Positions 15,989 to 24,482 of a stretch of 47,972 nt of DNA are shown piece after piece. The notes beneath the pieces were generated by a model. It saw only the letters and a list, made by a program, of their open reading frames with translations. It did not search any database and had not been told where the DNA came from. Position 1 is the first letter of the stretch; each line of letters starts with the position of its first letter. The translations under genes and the position numbers were made by a program. This stretch comes from Erythrobacteraceae bacterium (GTDB lineage: Bacteria > Pseudomonadota > Alphaproteobacteria > Sphingomonadales > Sphingomonadaceae), in contig JAIYAM010000011.1 of NCBI GenBank assembly GCA_027489065.1, forward strand, positions 1 through 47,972, in the 5' to 3' direction.

Positions 15989-18040
15989 ATGACCTTCCGC
16001 GCCCGCCTGCTCGCCTGCGTTTTGCTGCTTCCCGTCGCCGTGCCGCTCGCGGCGCAGGACGAGGAGGCGAGCGAGGAGGGGACCCCGGAAGAAATCGCGG
16101 AAGAGATCCCAGAAGAAATCATCGTCACCGGGCGCGGGCTCGATCCGGCGCTGTCGGCGGGGATCTACGCCACCACCACCCTCGAGCGCGAGACGATCCT
16201 CGCCGCGCCTTCGGGCCGGATCGAGGACGTGCTGCGCAATGTCGCGGGCTTCCAGCAGTTCCGCCGCTCGGACAGCCGCTCGTCGAACCCCAGCGCGCAA
16301 GGTGTGACGCTGCGCGCGCTCGGCGGCAATGCCACCAGCCGCGCGCTGGTGCTGCTCGACGGAGTGCCGCTCGCCGATCCCTTTTTCGGCTACATTCCGC
16401 TTTCCGCGATTGCGCCCGAGACCCTCGGCACGGTCCGGGTGACGCGCGGCGGCGGTTCCGGACCGTTCGGCGCAGGCGCGCTCGCGGGAACCATCGAGCT
16501 GGAAAGCGCCGAACCCGGGCAGGCGGGCGGCTTCCTCGGCAGTGCAGCGATCAACGACCGCGCAGAGACCGAGGCGAGCGGGGTGCTCACCCAGCGCCTC
16601 GGCAGCGGCTTTGCGGTGGCGAGCGGGCGCTACGACCGGGGTCAGGGCTTCTTCACGACGCCCGTCGATCAGCGTGTCCCCGCAACGGCACGCGCCGCCT
16701 TCGAAAGCTGGAACGTCGCTCTGCGCGCGGTCGCCCCGCTCACCGCGGATATCGAGGTGCAGGCCCGCGTCGCCGCCTTCCGCGACGACCGCACGCTGCG
16801 CTTCAGGGGCGCGGTGTCGTCCAGCGAGGGGCAAGAGGCCTCGATCCGCTTCGTCGGGCGGGGGCGCTGGCAATTCGATGCGCTCGCCTATGTTCAGGCG
16901 CGCGATTTTTCGAACGTCGTCATTTCCTCGACCCGCTTCACCCCGACGCTGAACCAGCGCGCCACTCCCTCGACCGGGATCGGCGGCAAGTTCGAGCTGC
17001 GCCCGCCGCTGCTCGAAGGCCACGACATCCGCATTGGCGCCGACTACCGCCGCGCCGAGGGCGAGACGCAGGAAGAGGTATTGAATGCCGTCACCGGCCG
17101 CGTCACCGAGCGCCGGACCGCGGGCGGGGTAACGGACAATCTCGGGGTCTTCCTCGAGGATGACTGGCAGATCGGCCCGCTGACCCTCAACGGCGGCCTG
17201 CGCGCCGATCGCAGCAGCATCACGGGCGGCTTCTACCGCGCGGTGAGCCCCACCGGCGTCCCCGTCACCACGATCGAGGCCCCCGATCGCTCCGACTGGT
17301 CGGTGAGCTGGCGCGCAGGCGCGCTGTTCTACGCCACGCGCCGCCTGAACCTGCGCGCAGCGGCCTACACCGGTCTGCGCTTGCCGACCCTGAACGAGCT
17401 CTACCGGCCCTTCGTGGTCTTCCCTGTCGTTACCGAAGCCAACGCAGCGCTGCGCAACGAGCGGCTCAAGGGCTATGAGGTCGGGCTCGACTGGCAGCCG
17501 GTCAAGGCGCTGGTGATCGCGGTCACGGCCTTCGACAACACGGTCGACAACGCCATCGCCAATGTCACCGTCGGCCCCAACCTGCGCCGCCGGGCGAACC
17601 TGCCCGCAATCACCGCGCGCGGGATCGAGGCCAGTGTGGCGGCAAAGGTCGGCACGGTGAGCCTCGATGGCGCTCTGGCATGGACCGATGCCGAGGTGCG
17701 CGGACGCGGCGTGTCGGCCGAGCTCGATGGCAAGCGCCCGGCCCAGAGTCCCGATCTGGCCGCCACGCTGACGCTGGGTTGGGAGCTCGCGCGCGGCTGG
17801 CGCATTGCGGGGACGCTGCGCCATGTCGCCGCGCAGTTCGAGGACGACCGCCAGATCGACCGCCTGCCGCCCGCGACCACCCTCGACGCATTCTTGGCGG
17901 CGCCGCTGACGGGCAAGCTGTCGCTCGTCCTGCGGGCCGAGAACCTGACGGGCGAGCGCATCGTCACCCGCAATCAGGGCGGATCGATCGATCTCGGGGT
18001 ACCGCGCACCGCGTGGCTGGGCCTGCGCTACGGATTCTGA
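15989..18040 (+). CDS. TonB-dependent outer-membrane receptor 1
   Basis: A 683-residue receptor with a signal peptide (MTFRARLLACVLLLPVAVPL, cleavage near AAQ-DEE). An acidic linker and a TonB box (EEIIVTGRGLD) follow. The plug domain has VLRNVAGFQQF, LRALGGNATSRALVLLDGVP and VRVTRGGGSGPFGAGALAG. The C-terminal barrel ends in the outer-membrane signature GLRYGF with a terminal Phe. The lineage is the vitamin B12/siderophore type, but the ligand is unknown. The ATG at 15989 is preferred to the one at 15950 because it starts the signal peptide. I found no cobalamin riboswitch in the 126-bp leader. Confidence 0.92.
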   Translation: MTFRARLLACVLLLPVAVPLAAQDEEASEEGTPEEIAEEIPEEIIVTGRGLDPALSAGIYATTTLERETILAAPSGRIEDVLRNVAGFQQFRRSDSRSSNPSAQGVTLRALGGNATSRALVLLDGVPLADPFFGYIPLSAIAPETLGTVRVTRGGGSGPFGAGALAGTIELESAEPGQAGGFLGSAAINDRAETEASGVLTQRLGSGFAVASGRYDRGQGFFTTPVDQRVPATARAAFESWNVALRAVAPLTADIEVQARVAAFRDDRTLRFRGAVSSSEGQEASIRFVGRGRWQFDALAYVQARDFSNVVISSTRFTPTLNQRATPSTGIGGKFELRPPLLEGHDIRIGADYRRAEGETQEEVLNAVTGRVTERRTAGGVTDNLGVFLEDDWQIGPLTLNGGLRADRSSITGGFYRAVSPTGVPVTTIEAPDRSDWSVSWRAGALFYATRRLNLRAAAYTGLRLPTLNELYRPFVVFPVVTEANAALRNERLKGYEVGLDWQPVKALVIAVTAFDNTVDNAIANVTVGPNLRRRANLPAITARGIEASVAAKVGTVSLDGALAWTDAEVRGRGVSAELDGKRPAQSPDLAATLTLGWELARGWRIAGTLRHVAAQFEDDRQIDRLPPATTLDAFLAAPLTGKLSLVLRAENLTGERIVTRNQGGSIDLGVPRTAWLGLRYGF

Positions 18041-18224
18041 CCCGGCGAAAGCTCACCGGATAGGGCGCGACATAATCGTGCGCTGCACGCACGGATGTGG
18101 CATTTTTGCTACGGTCGCCCAGAACTTTCCTCTCACTCTTGTTAGGAAGTGTCACCCTGATAGGTTTCGTCCCGCTAACCCAAGTCCGGCATCAAGACCG
18201 GCTGGTATGTGGAGAAGGGAAAAT

Positions 18225-20840
18225 ATGACGCGCAAGTTCGCAATCTATGCCTGCGGCCTGATGGCCTGCAGCGCACTGACCACCCCCGCTTTTGCCCAAG
18301 ACGCTCAGACCGACGCCGAGGCGGCAGCATCCGCCACCGACGACGGTGTGATCATCGTGACCGCGACACGCCGCGCGCAGGACGTCCAGGACATCCCGCT
18401 CGCCGTGACCGCGATCTCGCCGCAGCAACTTGAAGCGCAGCGCGTGGTCAATGTGCAGCAGGTGGCTGCGCTCGCGACCAGCTTCACCGCCAGCCAAGCC
18501 CAGGTCGCATCCGGATCGGTCGTGCTGCGAGTACGCGGCATCGGGACGACCTCGAACAACATCGGCTTCGAAAGCGCGGTCGGCATCTTCATCGACGGCG
18601 CCTATCAGTCGCGCCCCGGCGTGGCCCTGAGCGAATTCGTCGATGTGGAACGCGTCGAAGTGCTGCGCGGCCCGCAGGGCACGCTGTTCGGTCGCAACAC
18701 CTCGGCCGGCGCTCTCAACATCACCAACGTGCGCCCGGACGTGACCGAGTTCGGTGGGTTCGTGAACGCCGAATACGGCAACTTCAACGAGAAGAGCCTG
18801 CAGGGCGCGGTCAACGTGCCGATCGTCAAGGACACGGTGGCCCTTCGCCTGACAGGTGCCTATCGCGAGCGTGACGGCTTCCTCGACGTCGTCAACCGCA
18901 CCGGCACCAAGATCGGCGAGACCAACGATGTCGACCAGTGGCTGGTGCGCGGCCAGATCGGCTGGGACACCGAGAGTGGTCTGCGCGGCCGCATCATCGC
19001 CGACTATTCGAAGAGCCAGTCGAGCTGCTGCGGCGCGATCGAGCTCTACCAGTCGCCGCTGGTAACCGCCGGAATCTATGGCGCCATCGGAGCCGGAGCG
19101 AATGGCGGCAACGGCCAGCCCTTCACCTCGACCGGCACCAACGACCAGCGCGGCTTCGAGCGGGCGATGGACAACCGCGTCATCTCGGCCAACCGCGTTC
19201 CGACCTCGGATGTCGACAACTTCGGTATCACCGGCGAGCTCGAATTCCCGATCTCCGACAACGCCAACCTGATCTTCATCGGTTCGTATCGCAAGTTCCA
19301 GAGCCTCGAAGCCTACGATTCCGACTTCACCGGTCTCGACCTGTTCAATGTCGATCGTCTGGATCTCCAGATCGACACGTGGACCGCCGAACTGCGGTTG
19401 CAGGGCGAAACGATGGGCGGCGCGCTCAACTACATGGTCGGCGGCTTCTACTCGGACGAGCAGATCGACCAGTCGGTCGGGTTCGGACTGGGTGCGGATT
19501 ACGACCTCAACGTCGGCGCGCTGATCGCCGGGGCCACGAGCGGGGCTTCGCTCAATCCTGCCTCGCCGCTCTTCTTCGGCCCGCGTCCGTTGCAGCGCCT
19601 GACGGGGATCAACCCCGCCGGATCGCGCAACACCAACCGCTTCCAGCAGGACGCCAAGAGCTACGCGATCTTCACCCACAACAGCCTCGAGATCACCGAC
19701 GGTCTCGAACTCACCGTGGGCCTGCGCTACTCGTGGGAAGACAAGACCGGCGGATTCACCCAGACAAACGTGAACAACACCGTCTGCCCGGCGACCTTGG
19801 GCGCGCTCGGCGCGGTTCCTGCGTCGCTTGCTCCGACCTTCGTCGTGCTGGGCTGCTTCGGCTTCACCGCGCCGGTCAACCTGCCGCAGGCGACAAACAC
19901 CGCCTTCCCGCTGAGGGGCCTGCTGCCGCGCACCTTCCAGTCGAACTTTAAGGACGAAGAGCTGATCTACACCGGCAAGATCGCCTATGAGATCAGCCCG
20001 ACGGTCAACGCCTATGCGAGCTTCACCCACGGTTACAAGGCGGGCGGGATCAACCTCGATACCACCGCCGGCAACGGCGGTGCCGACCCGCGCTTCCTGT
20101 CGGAAGAGGTCGATGCCTACGAAATCGGCGTGAAGGCGCAGACCGCGGATCGCTCGGTGACGGTCAACGTGGCCGGCTTCATCGAGCAGTTCAGCAACTT
20201 CCAGGTGCTCGAATTCACCGGGACCGCGTTCCAGACCTTCAACGTGCCCAAGGCGAACACGCGCGGTGTGGAAATCGAAAGCTTGATCCGTCCGGCCACC
20301 GGCCTGAGCTTCAACCTCGCGGCGACCTTCCTCGAAGCGTCCTATCCCGACGATTGCGCGGGCACCCAGACGGCGATCCAGGTCAATTCGCTGTGCGGCA
20401 ACGACCTCACCAACGCGCCGCGCATCATCGCGCTTGCCGGCGTGAACTACGAGACGCCGATCACCGACGACATCGAGTTCTTCGCGGCCGGCCAGGTGCG
20501 CGTGGAAGACGATCAGCGCACTTCGACCCAGGCGATCGTGCCGCCGAGCTTCCCGCCGGGGACCGTTCCCACCCAGGCTCAGGTCCAGGCGGCGGTGGCC
20601 ACCGCGCCGAAGATCGTCGCCGACATCCAGGACGGCAAGGCCTTCGTCAACCTGCGCGCTGGCCTTCGCTTTGCGGGCGGCAAGTACGCGCTCGAAGGCT
20701 GGGTCAACAACCTGACCGACGAAGTGGTGCGCGGGGTGACCTTCAACACCACGCTGCGCGGCTCGGGCGCGGCCAACTCGCGTTCGGCCTTCACCCTGCC
20801 GCCGCGCCAGTACGGCGTGACGCTGCGCGCCAAGTTCTAA
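18225..20840 (+). CDS. TonB-dependent outer-membrane receptor 2
   Basis: An 871-residue receptor. Signal peptide: MTRKFAIYACGLMACSALTT with cleavage after AFA. TonB box: DDGVIIVTATRR. The plug has DIPLAVTAISPQQLEAQRV, VGIFIDGAYQSRPGVAL, and VEVLRGPQGTLFGRNTSAGA. The barrel ends in YGVTLRAKF. This is the sphingomonad-type receptor family expanded for complex organic substrates. The start at 18225 has GAGAAGGGA just upstream. The 184-bp leader holds no recognised riboswitch. A strong terminator follows. Confidence 0.95.
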   Translation: MTRKFAIYACGLMACSALTTPAFAQDAQTDAEAAASATDDGVIIVTATRRAQDVQDIPLAVTAISPQQLEAQRVVNVQQVAALATSFTASQAQVASGSVVLRVRGIGTTSNNIGFESAVGIFIDGAYQSRPGVALSEFVDVERVEVLRGPQGTLFGRNTSAGALNITNVRPDVTEFGGFVNAEYGNFNEKSLQGAVNVPIVKDTVALRLTGAYRERDGFLDVVNRTGTKIGETNDVDQWLVRGQIGWDTESGLRGRIIADYSKSQSSCCGAIELYQSPLVTAGIYGAIGAGANGGNGQPFTSTGTNDQRGFERAMDNRVISANRVPTSDVDNFGITGELEFPISDNANLIFIGSYRKFQSLEAYDSDFTGLDLFNVDRLDLQIDTWTAELRLQGETMGGALNYMVGGFYSDEQIDQSVGFGLGADYDLNVGALIAGATSGASLNPASPLFFGPRPLQRLTGINPAGSRNTNRFQQDAKSYAIFTHNSLEITDGLELTVGLRYSWEDKTGGFTQTNVNNTVCPATLGALGAVPASLAPTFVVLGCFGFTAPVNLPQATNTAFPLRGLLPRTFQSNFKDEELIYTGKIAYEISPTVNAYASFTHGYKAGGINLDTTAGNGGADPRFLSEEVDAYEIGVKAQTADRSVTVNVAGFIEQFSNFQVLEFTGTAFQTFNVPKANTRGVEIESLIRPATGLSFNLAATFLEASYPDDCAGTQTAIQVNSLCGNDLTNAPRIIALAGVNYETPITDDIEFFAAGQVRVEDDQRTSTQAIVPPSFPPGTVPTQAQVQAAVATAPKIVADIQDGKAFVNLRAGLRFAGGKYALEGWVNNLTDEVVRGVTFNTTLRGSGAANSRSAFTLPPRQYGVTLRAKF

Positions 20841-20882
20841 GGCGCCTGACAGGTTTGCTCCGGCCCGACGGAGCATAACGGA

Positions 20883-20919
20883 GGGGCGGTCCGCGCAAGC
20901 GGGCCGCCCCTTCTTTTTT
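20883..20919 (+). terminator. Rho-independent terminator after TonB receptor 2
   Basis: GGGGCGGTCCGC (20883-20894) pairs with GCGGGCCGCCCC (20899-20910), with one G-U pair and a GCAA tetraloop, followed by TTCTTTTTT. Confidence 0.92.
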
Positions 20920-20944
20920 GCCTAAGAACCTGTCAGCGCAAGAA

Positions 20945-20976
20945 AAAGGGCGGCGCGCCGAAGCGTGCCGCCCTTT
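20945..20976 (-). terminator. Rho-independent terminator of the acyl-CoA dehydrogenase gene
   Basis: A 14-bp stem (20945-20958 with 20963-20976, core AAAGGGCGGC/GCCGCCCTTT, one G-U pair) has a CGAA tetraloop. On the minus strand the stem is followed by a T-run, so it terminates leftward transcription. Confidence 0.88.
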
Positions 20977-21002
20977 GTCGTCTTGCCGCTTTGGGCGAGG
21001 TC

Positions 21003-22166
21003 TTACATCGAACGTGCGATCAACATCTTCATGATCTCGTTCGAGCCGCCGTAGATGCGCGCGATGCGGGTGTCGCGGTACATGCGGGCGATGGCGTAGT
21101 CGTTGATGTAGCCTGCGCCGCCGTGGAATTGCAGGCACTTGTCGACCACTTCGCTCTGGAGCTCGGTCACCCAGTACTTCGCCATGCTCGCGGTTGCGAC
21201 GTCGAGCTTGCCCTCGAGCAGCTTGGCGATGCAATCGTTGACGAACACCCGCGCCGCGGTGCCGCGCGCCTTGAGGTCGGCGAGAGTGAACTGGGTGTTC
21301 TGGAAGTCCCAGATGGTCTTGCCGAAGGCCTTGCGGTTCTTGACGTAGTCGACCGTCACGTCGAGCGCCTTTTCGATCCCGGTGATGGCGTTGATCGCGA
21401 TCACGAGGCGTTCCTGCGGCAGCTCGCCCATCAGCTGGTAGAAGCCGCGGCCTTCCACGCCGCCCAGCAGATTATCGGCCGGAATGAACACGTTGTCGAA
21501 GAACAGCTCGGAGGTGTCCTGCGCATCGAGCCCGATCTTGTCGAGCTTTTTGCCGCGCTGGAAGCCCTCGGCACCTTCGGTCTCGAGCAGCAGCAGGGAG
21601 ATCCCCTTGGCGCCCTCGGCCGGATCGGTCTTGGCGACGACGATGATGAAGTCCGCCAATTGCCCGTTCGAGATCCAGGTCTTCGACCCGTTCAGCCGGT
21701 AGCCGTTGCCGTCCTTCAGCGCGGTGGTCTTGATCGACTGGAGGTCGCTCCCCGCATCGGGTTCGCTCATCGCGATCGCGCTGACGAGATCGCCGGCCAC
21801 CAGCCGGGGAAGGTACTTTTGCTTTTGTTCCTCAGTGCCATGGCGCACGAGGTAGGGCAGGATGATGGTGTTGTGGAGCGAGGCGCCGAAGCCGTCCACG
21901 CCGTGTTCGGCCTGCTTGCCGATCACCACCATGTCATGCCGGAAGTCGCCGCCGTGGCCGCCATATTCAGCGGGGACCGAGACGCCGAGCAGGCCTGCCG
22001 CGCCGGCTTCGCGCCAGAACTCGCGTTCGACCATCCCGTCCTCGCGCCACTTCTCGACCCGCTTCTGGGGGGCGTGCTGCATGTAGAACTTGCCGACCGC
22101 GTCGGCGAAGATGGCGATTTCCTCGTCTTCCATGAAGGCGGGCTGGGGCACGTCGATGACGGGCAT
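21003..22166 (-). CDS. Acyl-CoA dehydrogenase
   Basis: A 387-residue FAD-dependent acyl-CoA dehydrogenase, which makes the first double bond in beta-oxidation. Blocks include AAGLLGVSVPAEYGGHGGDF, AIAMSEPDAGSDLQSIKT, a GYRLNGSKTWISNG strand, RLVIAINAITGIEKAL, and FGKTIWDFQNTQF. The C-terminal signature is FHGGAGYINDYAIARMYRD then YGGSNEIMK, whose Glu is the usual catalytic base position. The start is the ATG at 22166. A parS site lies 34 bp upstream of that start. With the neighbouring hydratase and thiolase genes it forms a fatty-acid degradation cluster. Confidence 0.95.
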   Translation of the reverse strand: MPVIDVPQPAFMEDEEIAIFADAVGKFYMQHAPQKRVEKWREDGMVEREFWREAGAAGLLGVSVPAEYGGHGGDFRHDMVVIGKQAEHGVDGFGASLHNTIILPYLVRHGTEEQKQKYLPRLVAGDLVSAIAMSEPDAGSDLQSIKTTALKDGNGYRLNGSKTWISNGQLADFIIVVAKTDPAEGAKGISLLLLETEGAEGFQRGKKLDKIGLDAQDTSELFFDNVFIPADNLLGGVEGRGFYQLMGELPQERLVIAINAITGIEKALDVTVDYVKNRKAFGKTIWDFQNTQFTLADLKARGTAARVFVNDCIAKLLEGKLDVATASMAKYWVTELQSEVVDKCLQFHGGAGYINDYAIARMYRDTRIARIYGGSNEIMKMLIARSM

Positions 22167-22199
22167 ATTCTCTCTCCTGGTGATCGGCGTCAGCTCGGA

Positions 22200-22215
22200 T
22201 GTTTCACGTGAAACA
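22200..22215. other. parS centromere site 1 (ParB binding)
   Basis: The 16-bp sequence TGTTTCACGTGAAACA is the exact consensus bacterial parS palindrome bound by ParB, which loads and spreads from it to segregate the origin region. It is intergenic, between the acyl-CoA dehydrogenase start and the end of the enoyl-CoA hydratase gene. The same 16-mer recurs at 37080. parA and parB are not in the window. Confidence 0.95.
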
Positions 22216-22228
22216 CGGGCCCGAGCGG

Positions 22229-22267
22229 GGGTCTAAGGGGGGTCTGGAGGGGGTCTGGCGGGGGTCT
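22229..22267 (+). repeat. Tandem GGGTCT array 1 (4 units, 11-bp period) beside parS
   Basis: GGGTCT occurs at 22229, 22240, 22251 and 22262, spaced by exactly 11 bp; each is preceded by two or more further G residues. The array begins 14 bp after the end of parS site 1. It lies wholly between genes. The three bases after each hexamer vary (AAG, GGA, GGC, AGG), so the repeat is defined by the G-run plus TCT. The period near one helical turn places all units on one face of the DNA. Confidence 0.9.
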
Positions 22268-22315
22268 AGGGCGCATCAAAACGCTGCTGACACCCCGCCA
22301 GCGGCCACCTGGGGC

Positions 22316-23089
22316 TTACTTGCCCGTCCAGTTCGGCTTGCGCTTCTCGGCAAAGGCGGCGGCGCCTTCGCGCGCATCGTGGCTGACGAACACCGGGCCG
22401 ATCAGCTTGCCCTGATTGGCGTAGCGGTCTTCCATCGCCCAGCCGCGCGACTGCTTCATCACTGCTTTGGACACCTTCACGGCAAGCGGGCCATTGGCCG
22501 CGATCTTCGCCGCGAGCGCCTTGGCGCCGTCCAGCGCCGGGCCTTCGGTGACCTCGTTGATCATGCCCAGCTGGTAGGCGCGCTCGGCACCGATGAAATC
22601 ACCGGTCAGCGCGAGCTCCAGCGCGATCCGCTCGGGGATCTGGTCGGGCAGCATCATCACGCCGCCGGCGGCTGCGACAAGGCCGCGCTTCACTTCGGGG
22701 ATGCCGAACTTGGCGTCCTTGTGCGCCACCACGAGATCGCAGGCGATCATCAGCTCGAGGCCCCCGGCGAGCGCATAGCCCTCGACTGCGGCGATCAGCG
22801 GCTTGGCCGGAGGGGCCTGCACCACGCCGCCGAAACCCTTGCCCTCGACCGAGGGGGTTTCGCCGCGCAGGAAGCCCTTGAGGTCCATCCCCGAACAGAA
22901 CGTCCCGCCCGCGCCGGTGATGATCCCGACGCGCAGGTCATCGTCGCTGTCCAGCCGCTCCATCGCCGCCGCGATTCCCTCGGCCGCAGCGCGGGTCATG
23001 GCGTTCTTGGCTTCGGGGCGGTTGATGGTGACGATGAGGACGCCGTCCTCCACTTCGGTCAGAACTTCAGGTGCGGCGGTCTCGCTCAC
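22316..23089 (-). CDS. Enoyl-CoA hydratase/isomerase family protein
   Basis: A 257-residue crotonase-fold protein. It starts at a GTG at 23089 with GGAGAGA just upstream; the much longer open frame is antisense to the thiolase. Motifs are VLIVTINRPEAKNAMTRAAA, an oxyanion-hole block GAGGTFCSGMDLKGFLRGE, AAVEGYALAGGLELMIACDL and FGIPEVKRGLVAAAGGVMML. It hydrates 2-enoyl-CoA or performs a related crotonase reaction. It reads towards the acyl-CoA dehydrogenase, separated by 149 bp that hold parS and the GGGTCT array. It is divergent from the thiolase operon. Confidence 0.93.
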   Translation of the reverse strand: MSETAAPEVLTEVEDGVLIVTINRPEAKNAMTRAAAEGIAAAMERLDSDDDLRVGIITGAGGTFCSGMDLKGFLRGETPSVEGKGFGGVVQAPPAKPLIAAVEGYALAGGLELMIACDLVVAHKDAKFGIPEVKRGLVAAAGGVMMLPDQIPERIALELALTGDFIGAERAYQLGMINEVTEGPALDGAKALAAKIAANGPLAVKVSKAVMKQSRGWAMEDRYANQGKLIGPVFVSHDAREGAAAFAEKRKPNWTGK

Positions 23090-23113
23090 GCTCTCTCTCC
23101 TATCGAAATTGTG

Positions 23114-23133
23114 ATTGCGATTTGAAACGCAAT
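23114..23133. promoter_or_regulatory. Imperfect palindrome between divergent beta-oxidation genes
   Basis: ATTGCGATTTGAAACGCAAT has perfect 6-bp arms (ATTGCG/CGCAAT) around an AT-rich centre. It lies in the 114-bp gap between the enoyl-CoA hydratase start and the thiolase start, where one regulator could control both. The binding protein is not identifiable; a TetR- or MarR-like acyl-CoA sensor is an inference. Confidence 0.45.
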
Positions 23134-23203
23134 TCTTGTGCCACTGGTGCAGTCGGTTTACGGACGCGTCAACCGCAATTTCGCTAGATCGGAGAGGATC
23201 ATC

Positions 23204-24472
23204 ATGGCCGAAGCTTACATCATCGACGCAGTGCGCACCCCGCGCGGGATCGGCAAGCAGGGCAAGGGCGCGCTCGCCGCCTGCCACCCCCAGCATCTGG
23301 CCGCGACCGTGCTGAAGGCGATCAAGGATCGCAACAATCTCGACACCAAGACGGTCGACGATGTGATCTGGTCGGTCTCGACCCAGGACGGGATGCAGGC
23401 GGGCGACATGGGCCGCATGGCGGCGCTCGACGCGGGCTATGACATCACCTCCTCCGGCACCACGCTCGACCGCTTCTGCGGCGGCGGCATCACCAGCGTC
23501 GCGCTCGCCGCTGCGCAAGTGATGAGCGGGATGGAAGATTGCGTCGTTGCCGGCGGCACAGAGATGATGAGCCTCACCGCCGCCATGAGCCAGGAGAAGA
23601 TGCGCGCCGGGATCAAGCCGCCGATGATGGGCAGCTACAATGAGCGTCTGCAAAAGGTGCACCCGCAGTCGCACCAAGGCATCTGCGGCGATGCCATCGC
23701 GTCCAAGGAAGGCTTCACCCGCGAGGAGCTGGACGAGGTCGGCTACCGCTCGCAGCAGCGCGCGGCGGAAGCGATTGCCGAGAACCGCTTCGCCAAGTCG
23801 GTCGTGCCGGTTGTCGCCGATGACGGCACCGTGCTGCTCGACCGCGAGGAATATCCGCGCCCGCAGACCACCCGCGAGGATCTGGCGAAGCTGGAGCCCG
23901 CCTTCCCCAAGATCGCCGACGTTCCGCTGGACGCCGAGGGCACGACCTTCCGCAAGCTGATCAACAACAAGTATCCCGATCTGGAAATCCAGCACTTCCA
24001 CCACGCCGGCAATTCCTCGGGCGTGGTCGACGGCGCGGCTGCCGTGCTGATCACCTCGAAGGCCTATGCCGAAAGGCACGGGTTGAAGCCGCGTGCGCGC
24101 ATCGTCGCCACCGCCAACATGGGCGATGATCCGACGCTGATGCTCAACGCGCCGGTCCCGGCGGCAAAGAAGGTGCTGGCGAAGGCCGGGCTGACCACCG
24201 ACGACATCGACCTCTATGAAATCAACGAGGCCTTCGCGGTCGTCGCCGCCAAGTTCGTGCGCGATCTCGAACTCGATTGGGACAAGGTCAACGTCAACGG
24301 CGGCTCGATCGCCTTGGGTCACCCGATCGGCGCGACCGGCTCGATCCTGATCGGCACGGTGATCGACGAGCTGGAGCGTCGCGGCGGGCGCTACGGCCTC
24401 GTCACGATGTGCGCCGCGGGCGGCATGGCCCCGGCAATCATCGTCGAGCGGGTCGACGGCTTCGTCGACTGA
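23204..24472 (+). CDS. Acetyl-CoA C-acyltransferase (thiolase)
   Basis: A 422-residue thiolase II type enzyme that cleaves 3-ketoacyl-CoA to acetyl-CoA and a shortened acyl-CoA. Catalytic residues are in place: nucleophile Cys92 in LDRFCGGGITSVALAAAQ, His373 in SIALGHPIGATGS, and Cys403 in MCAAGGMAPA. The block YEINEAFAVVAAKF is typical. The ATG at 23204 follows GGAGAGGATC; the longer frame from 23138 has no support. The next gene starts 10 bp after the stop, so the two form an operon. Confidence 0.96.
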   Translation: MAEAYIIDAVRTPRGIGKQGKGALAACHPQHLAATVLKAIKDRNNLDTKTVDDVIWSVSTQDGMQAGDMGRMAALDAGYDITSSGTTLDRFCGGGITSVALAAAQVMSGMEDCVVAGGTEMMSLTAAMSQEKMRAGIKPPMMGSYNERLQKVHPQSHQGICGDAIASKEGFTREELDEVGYRSQQRAAEAIAENRFAKSVVPVVADDGTVLLDREEYPRPQTTREDLAKLEPAFPKIADVPLDAEGTTFRKLINNKYPDLEIQHFHHAGNSSGVVDGAAAVLITSKAYAERHGLKPRARIVATANMGDDPTLMLNAPVPAAKKVLAKAGLTTDDIDLYEINEAFAVVAAKFVRDLELDWDKVNVNGGSIALGHPIGATGSILIGTVIDELERRGGRYGLVTMCAAGGMAPAIIVERVDGFVD

Positions 24473-24482
24473 GGCGGCACAG

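Noticed and set aside
15863..17824. Open frame extending the monooxygenase gene upstream to more than 1100 codons on the minus strand
   Set aside because: It is antisense to TonB receptor 1, has Arg/Ala-rich low-complexity composition typical of GC-rich shadow frames, and the FAD motif starts right after the ATG at 15862.
18192..20876. 894-codon minus-strand ORF
   Set aside because: Full shadow of TonB receptor 2; no recognisable domain and biased His/Arg/Gly composition.
22229..22267. GGGTCT array as a CRISPR
   Set aside because: The unit is 11 bp with no spacers of CRISPR size, and no cas genes are present.
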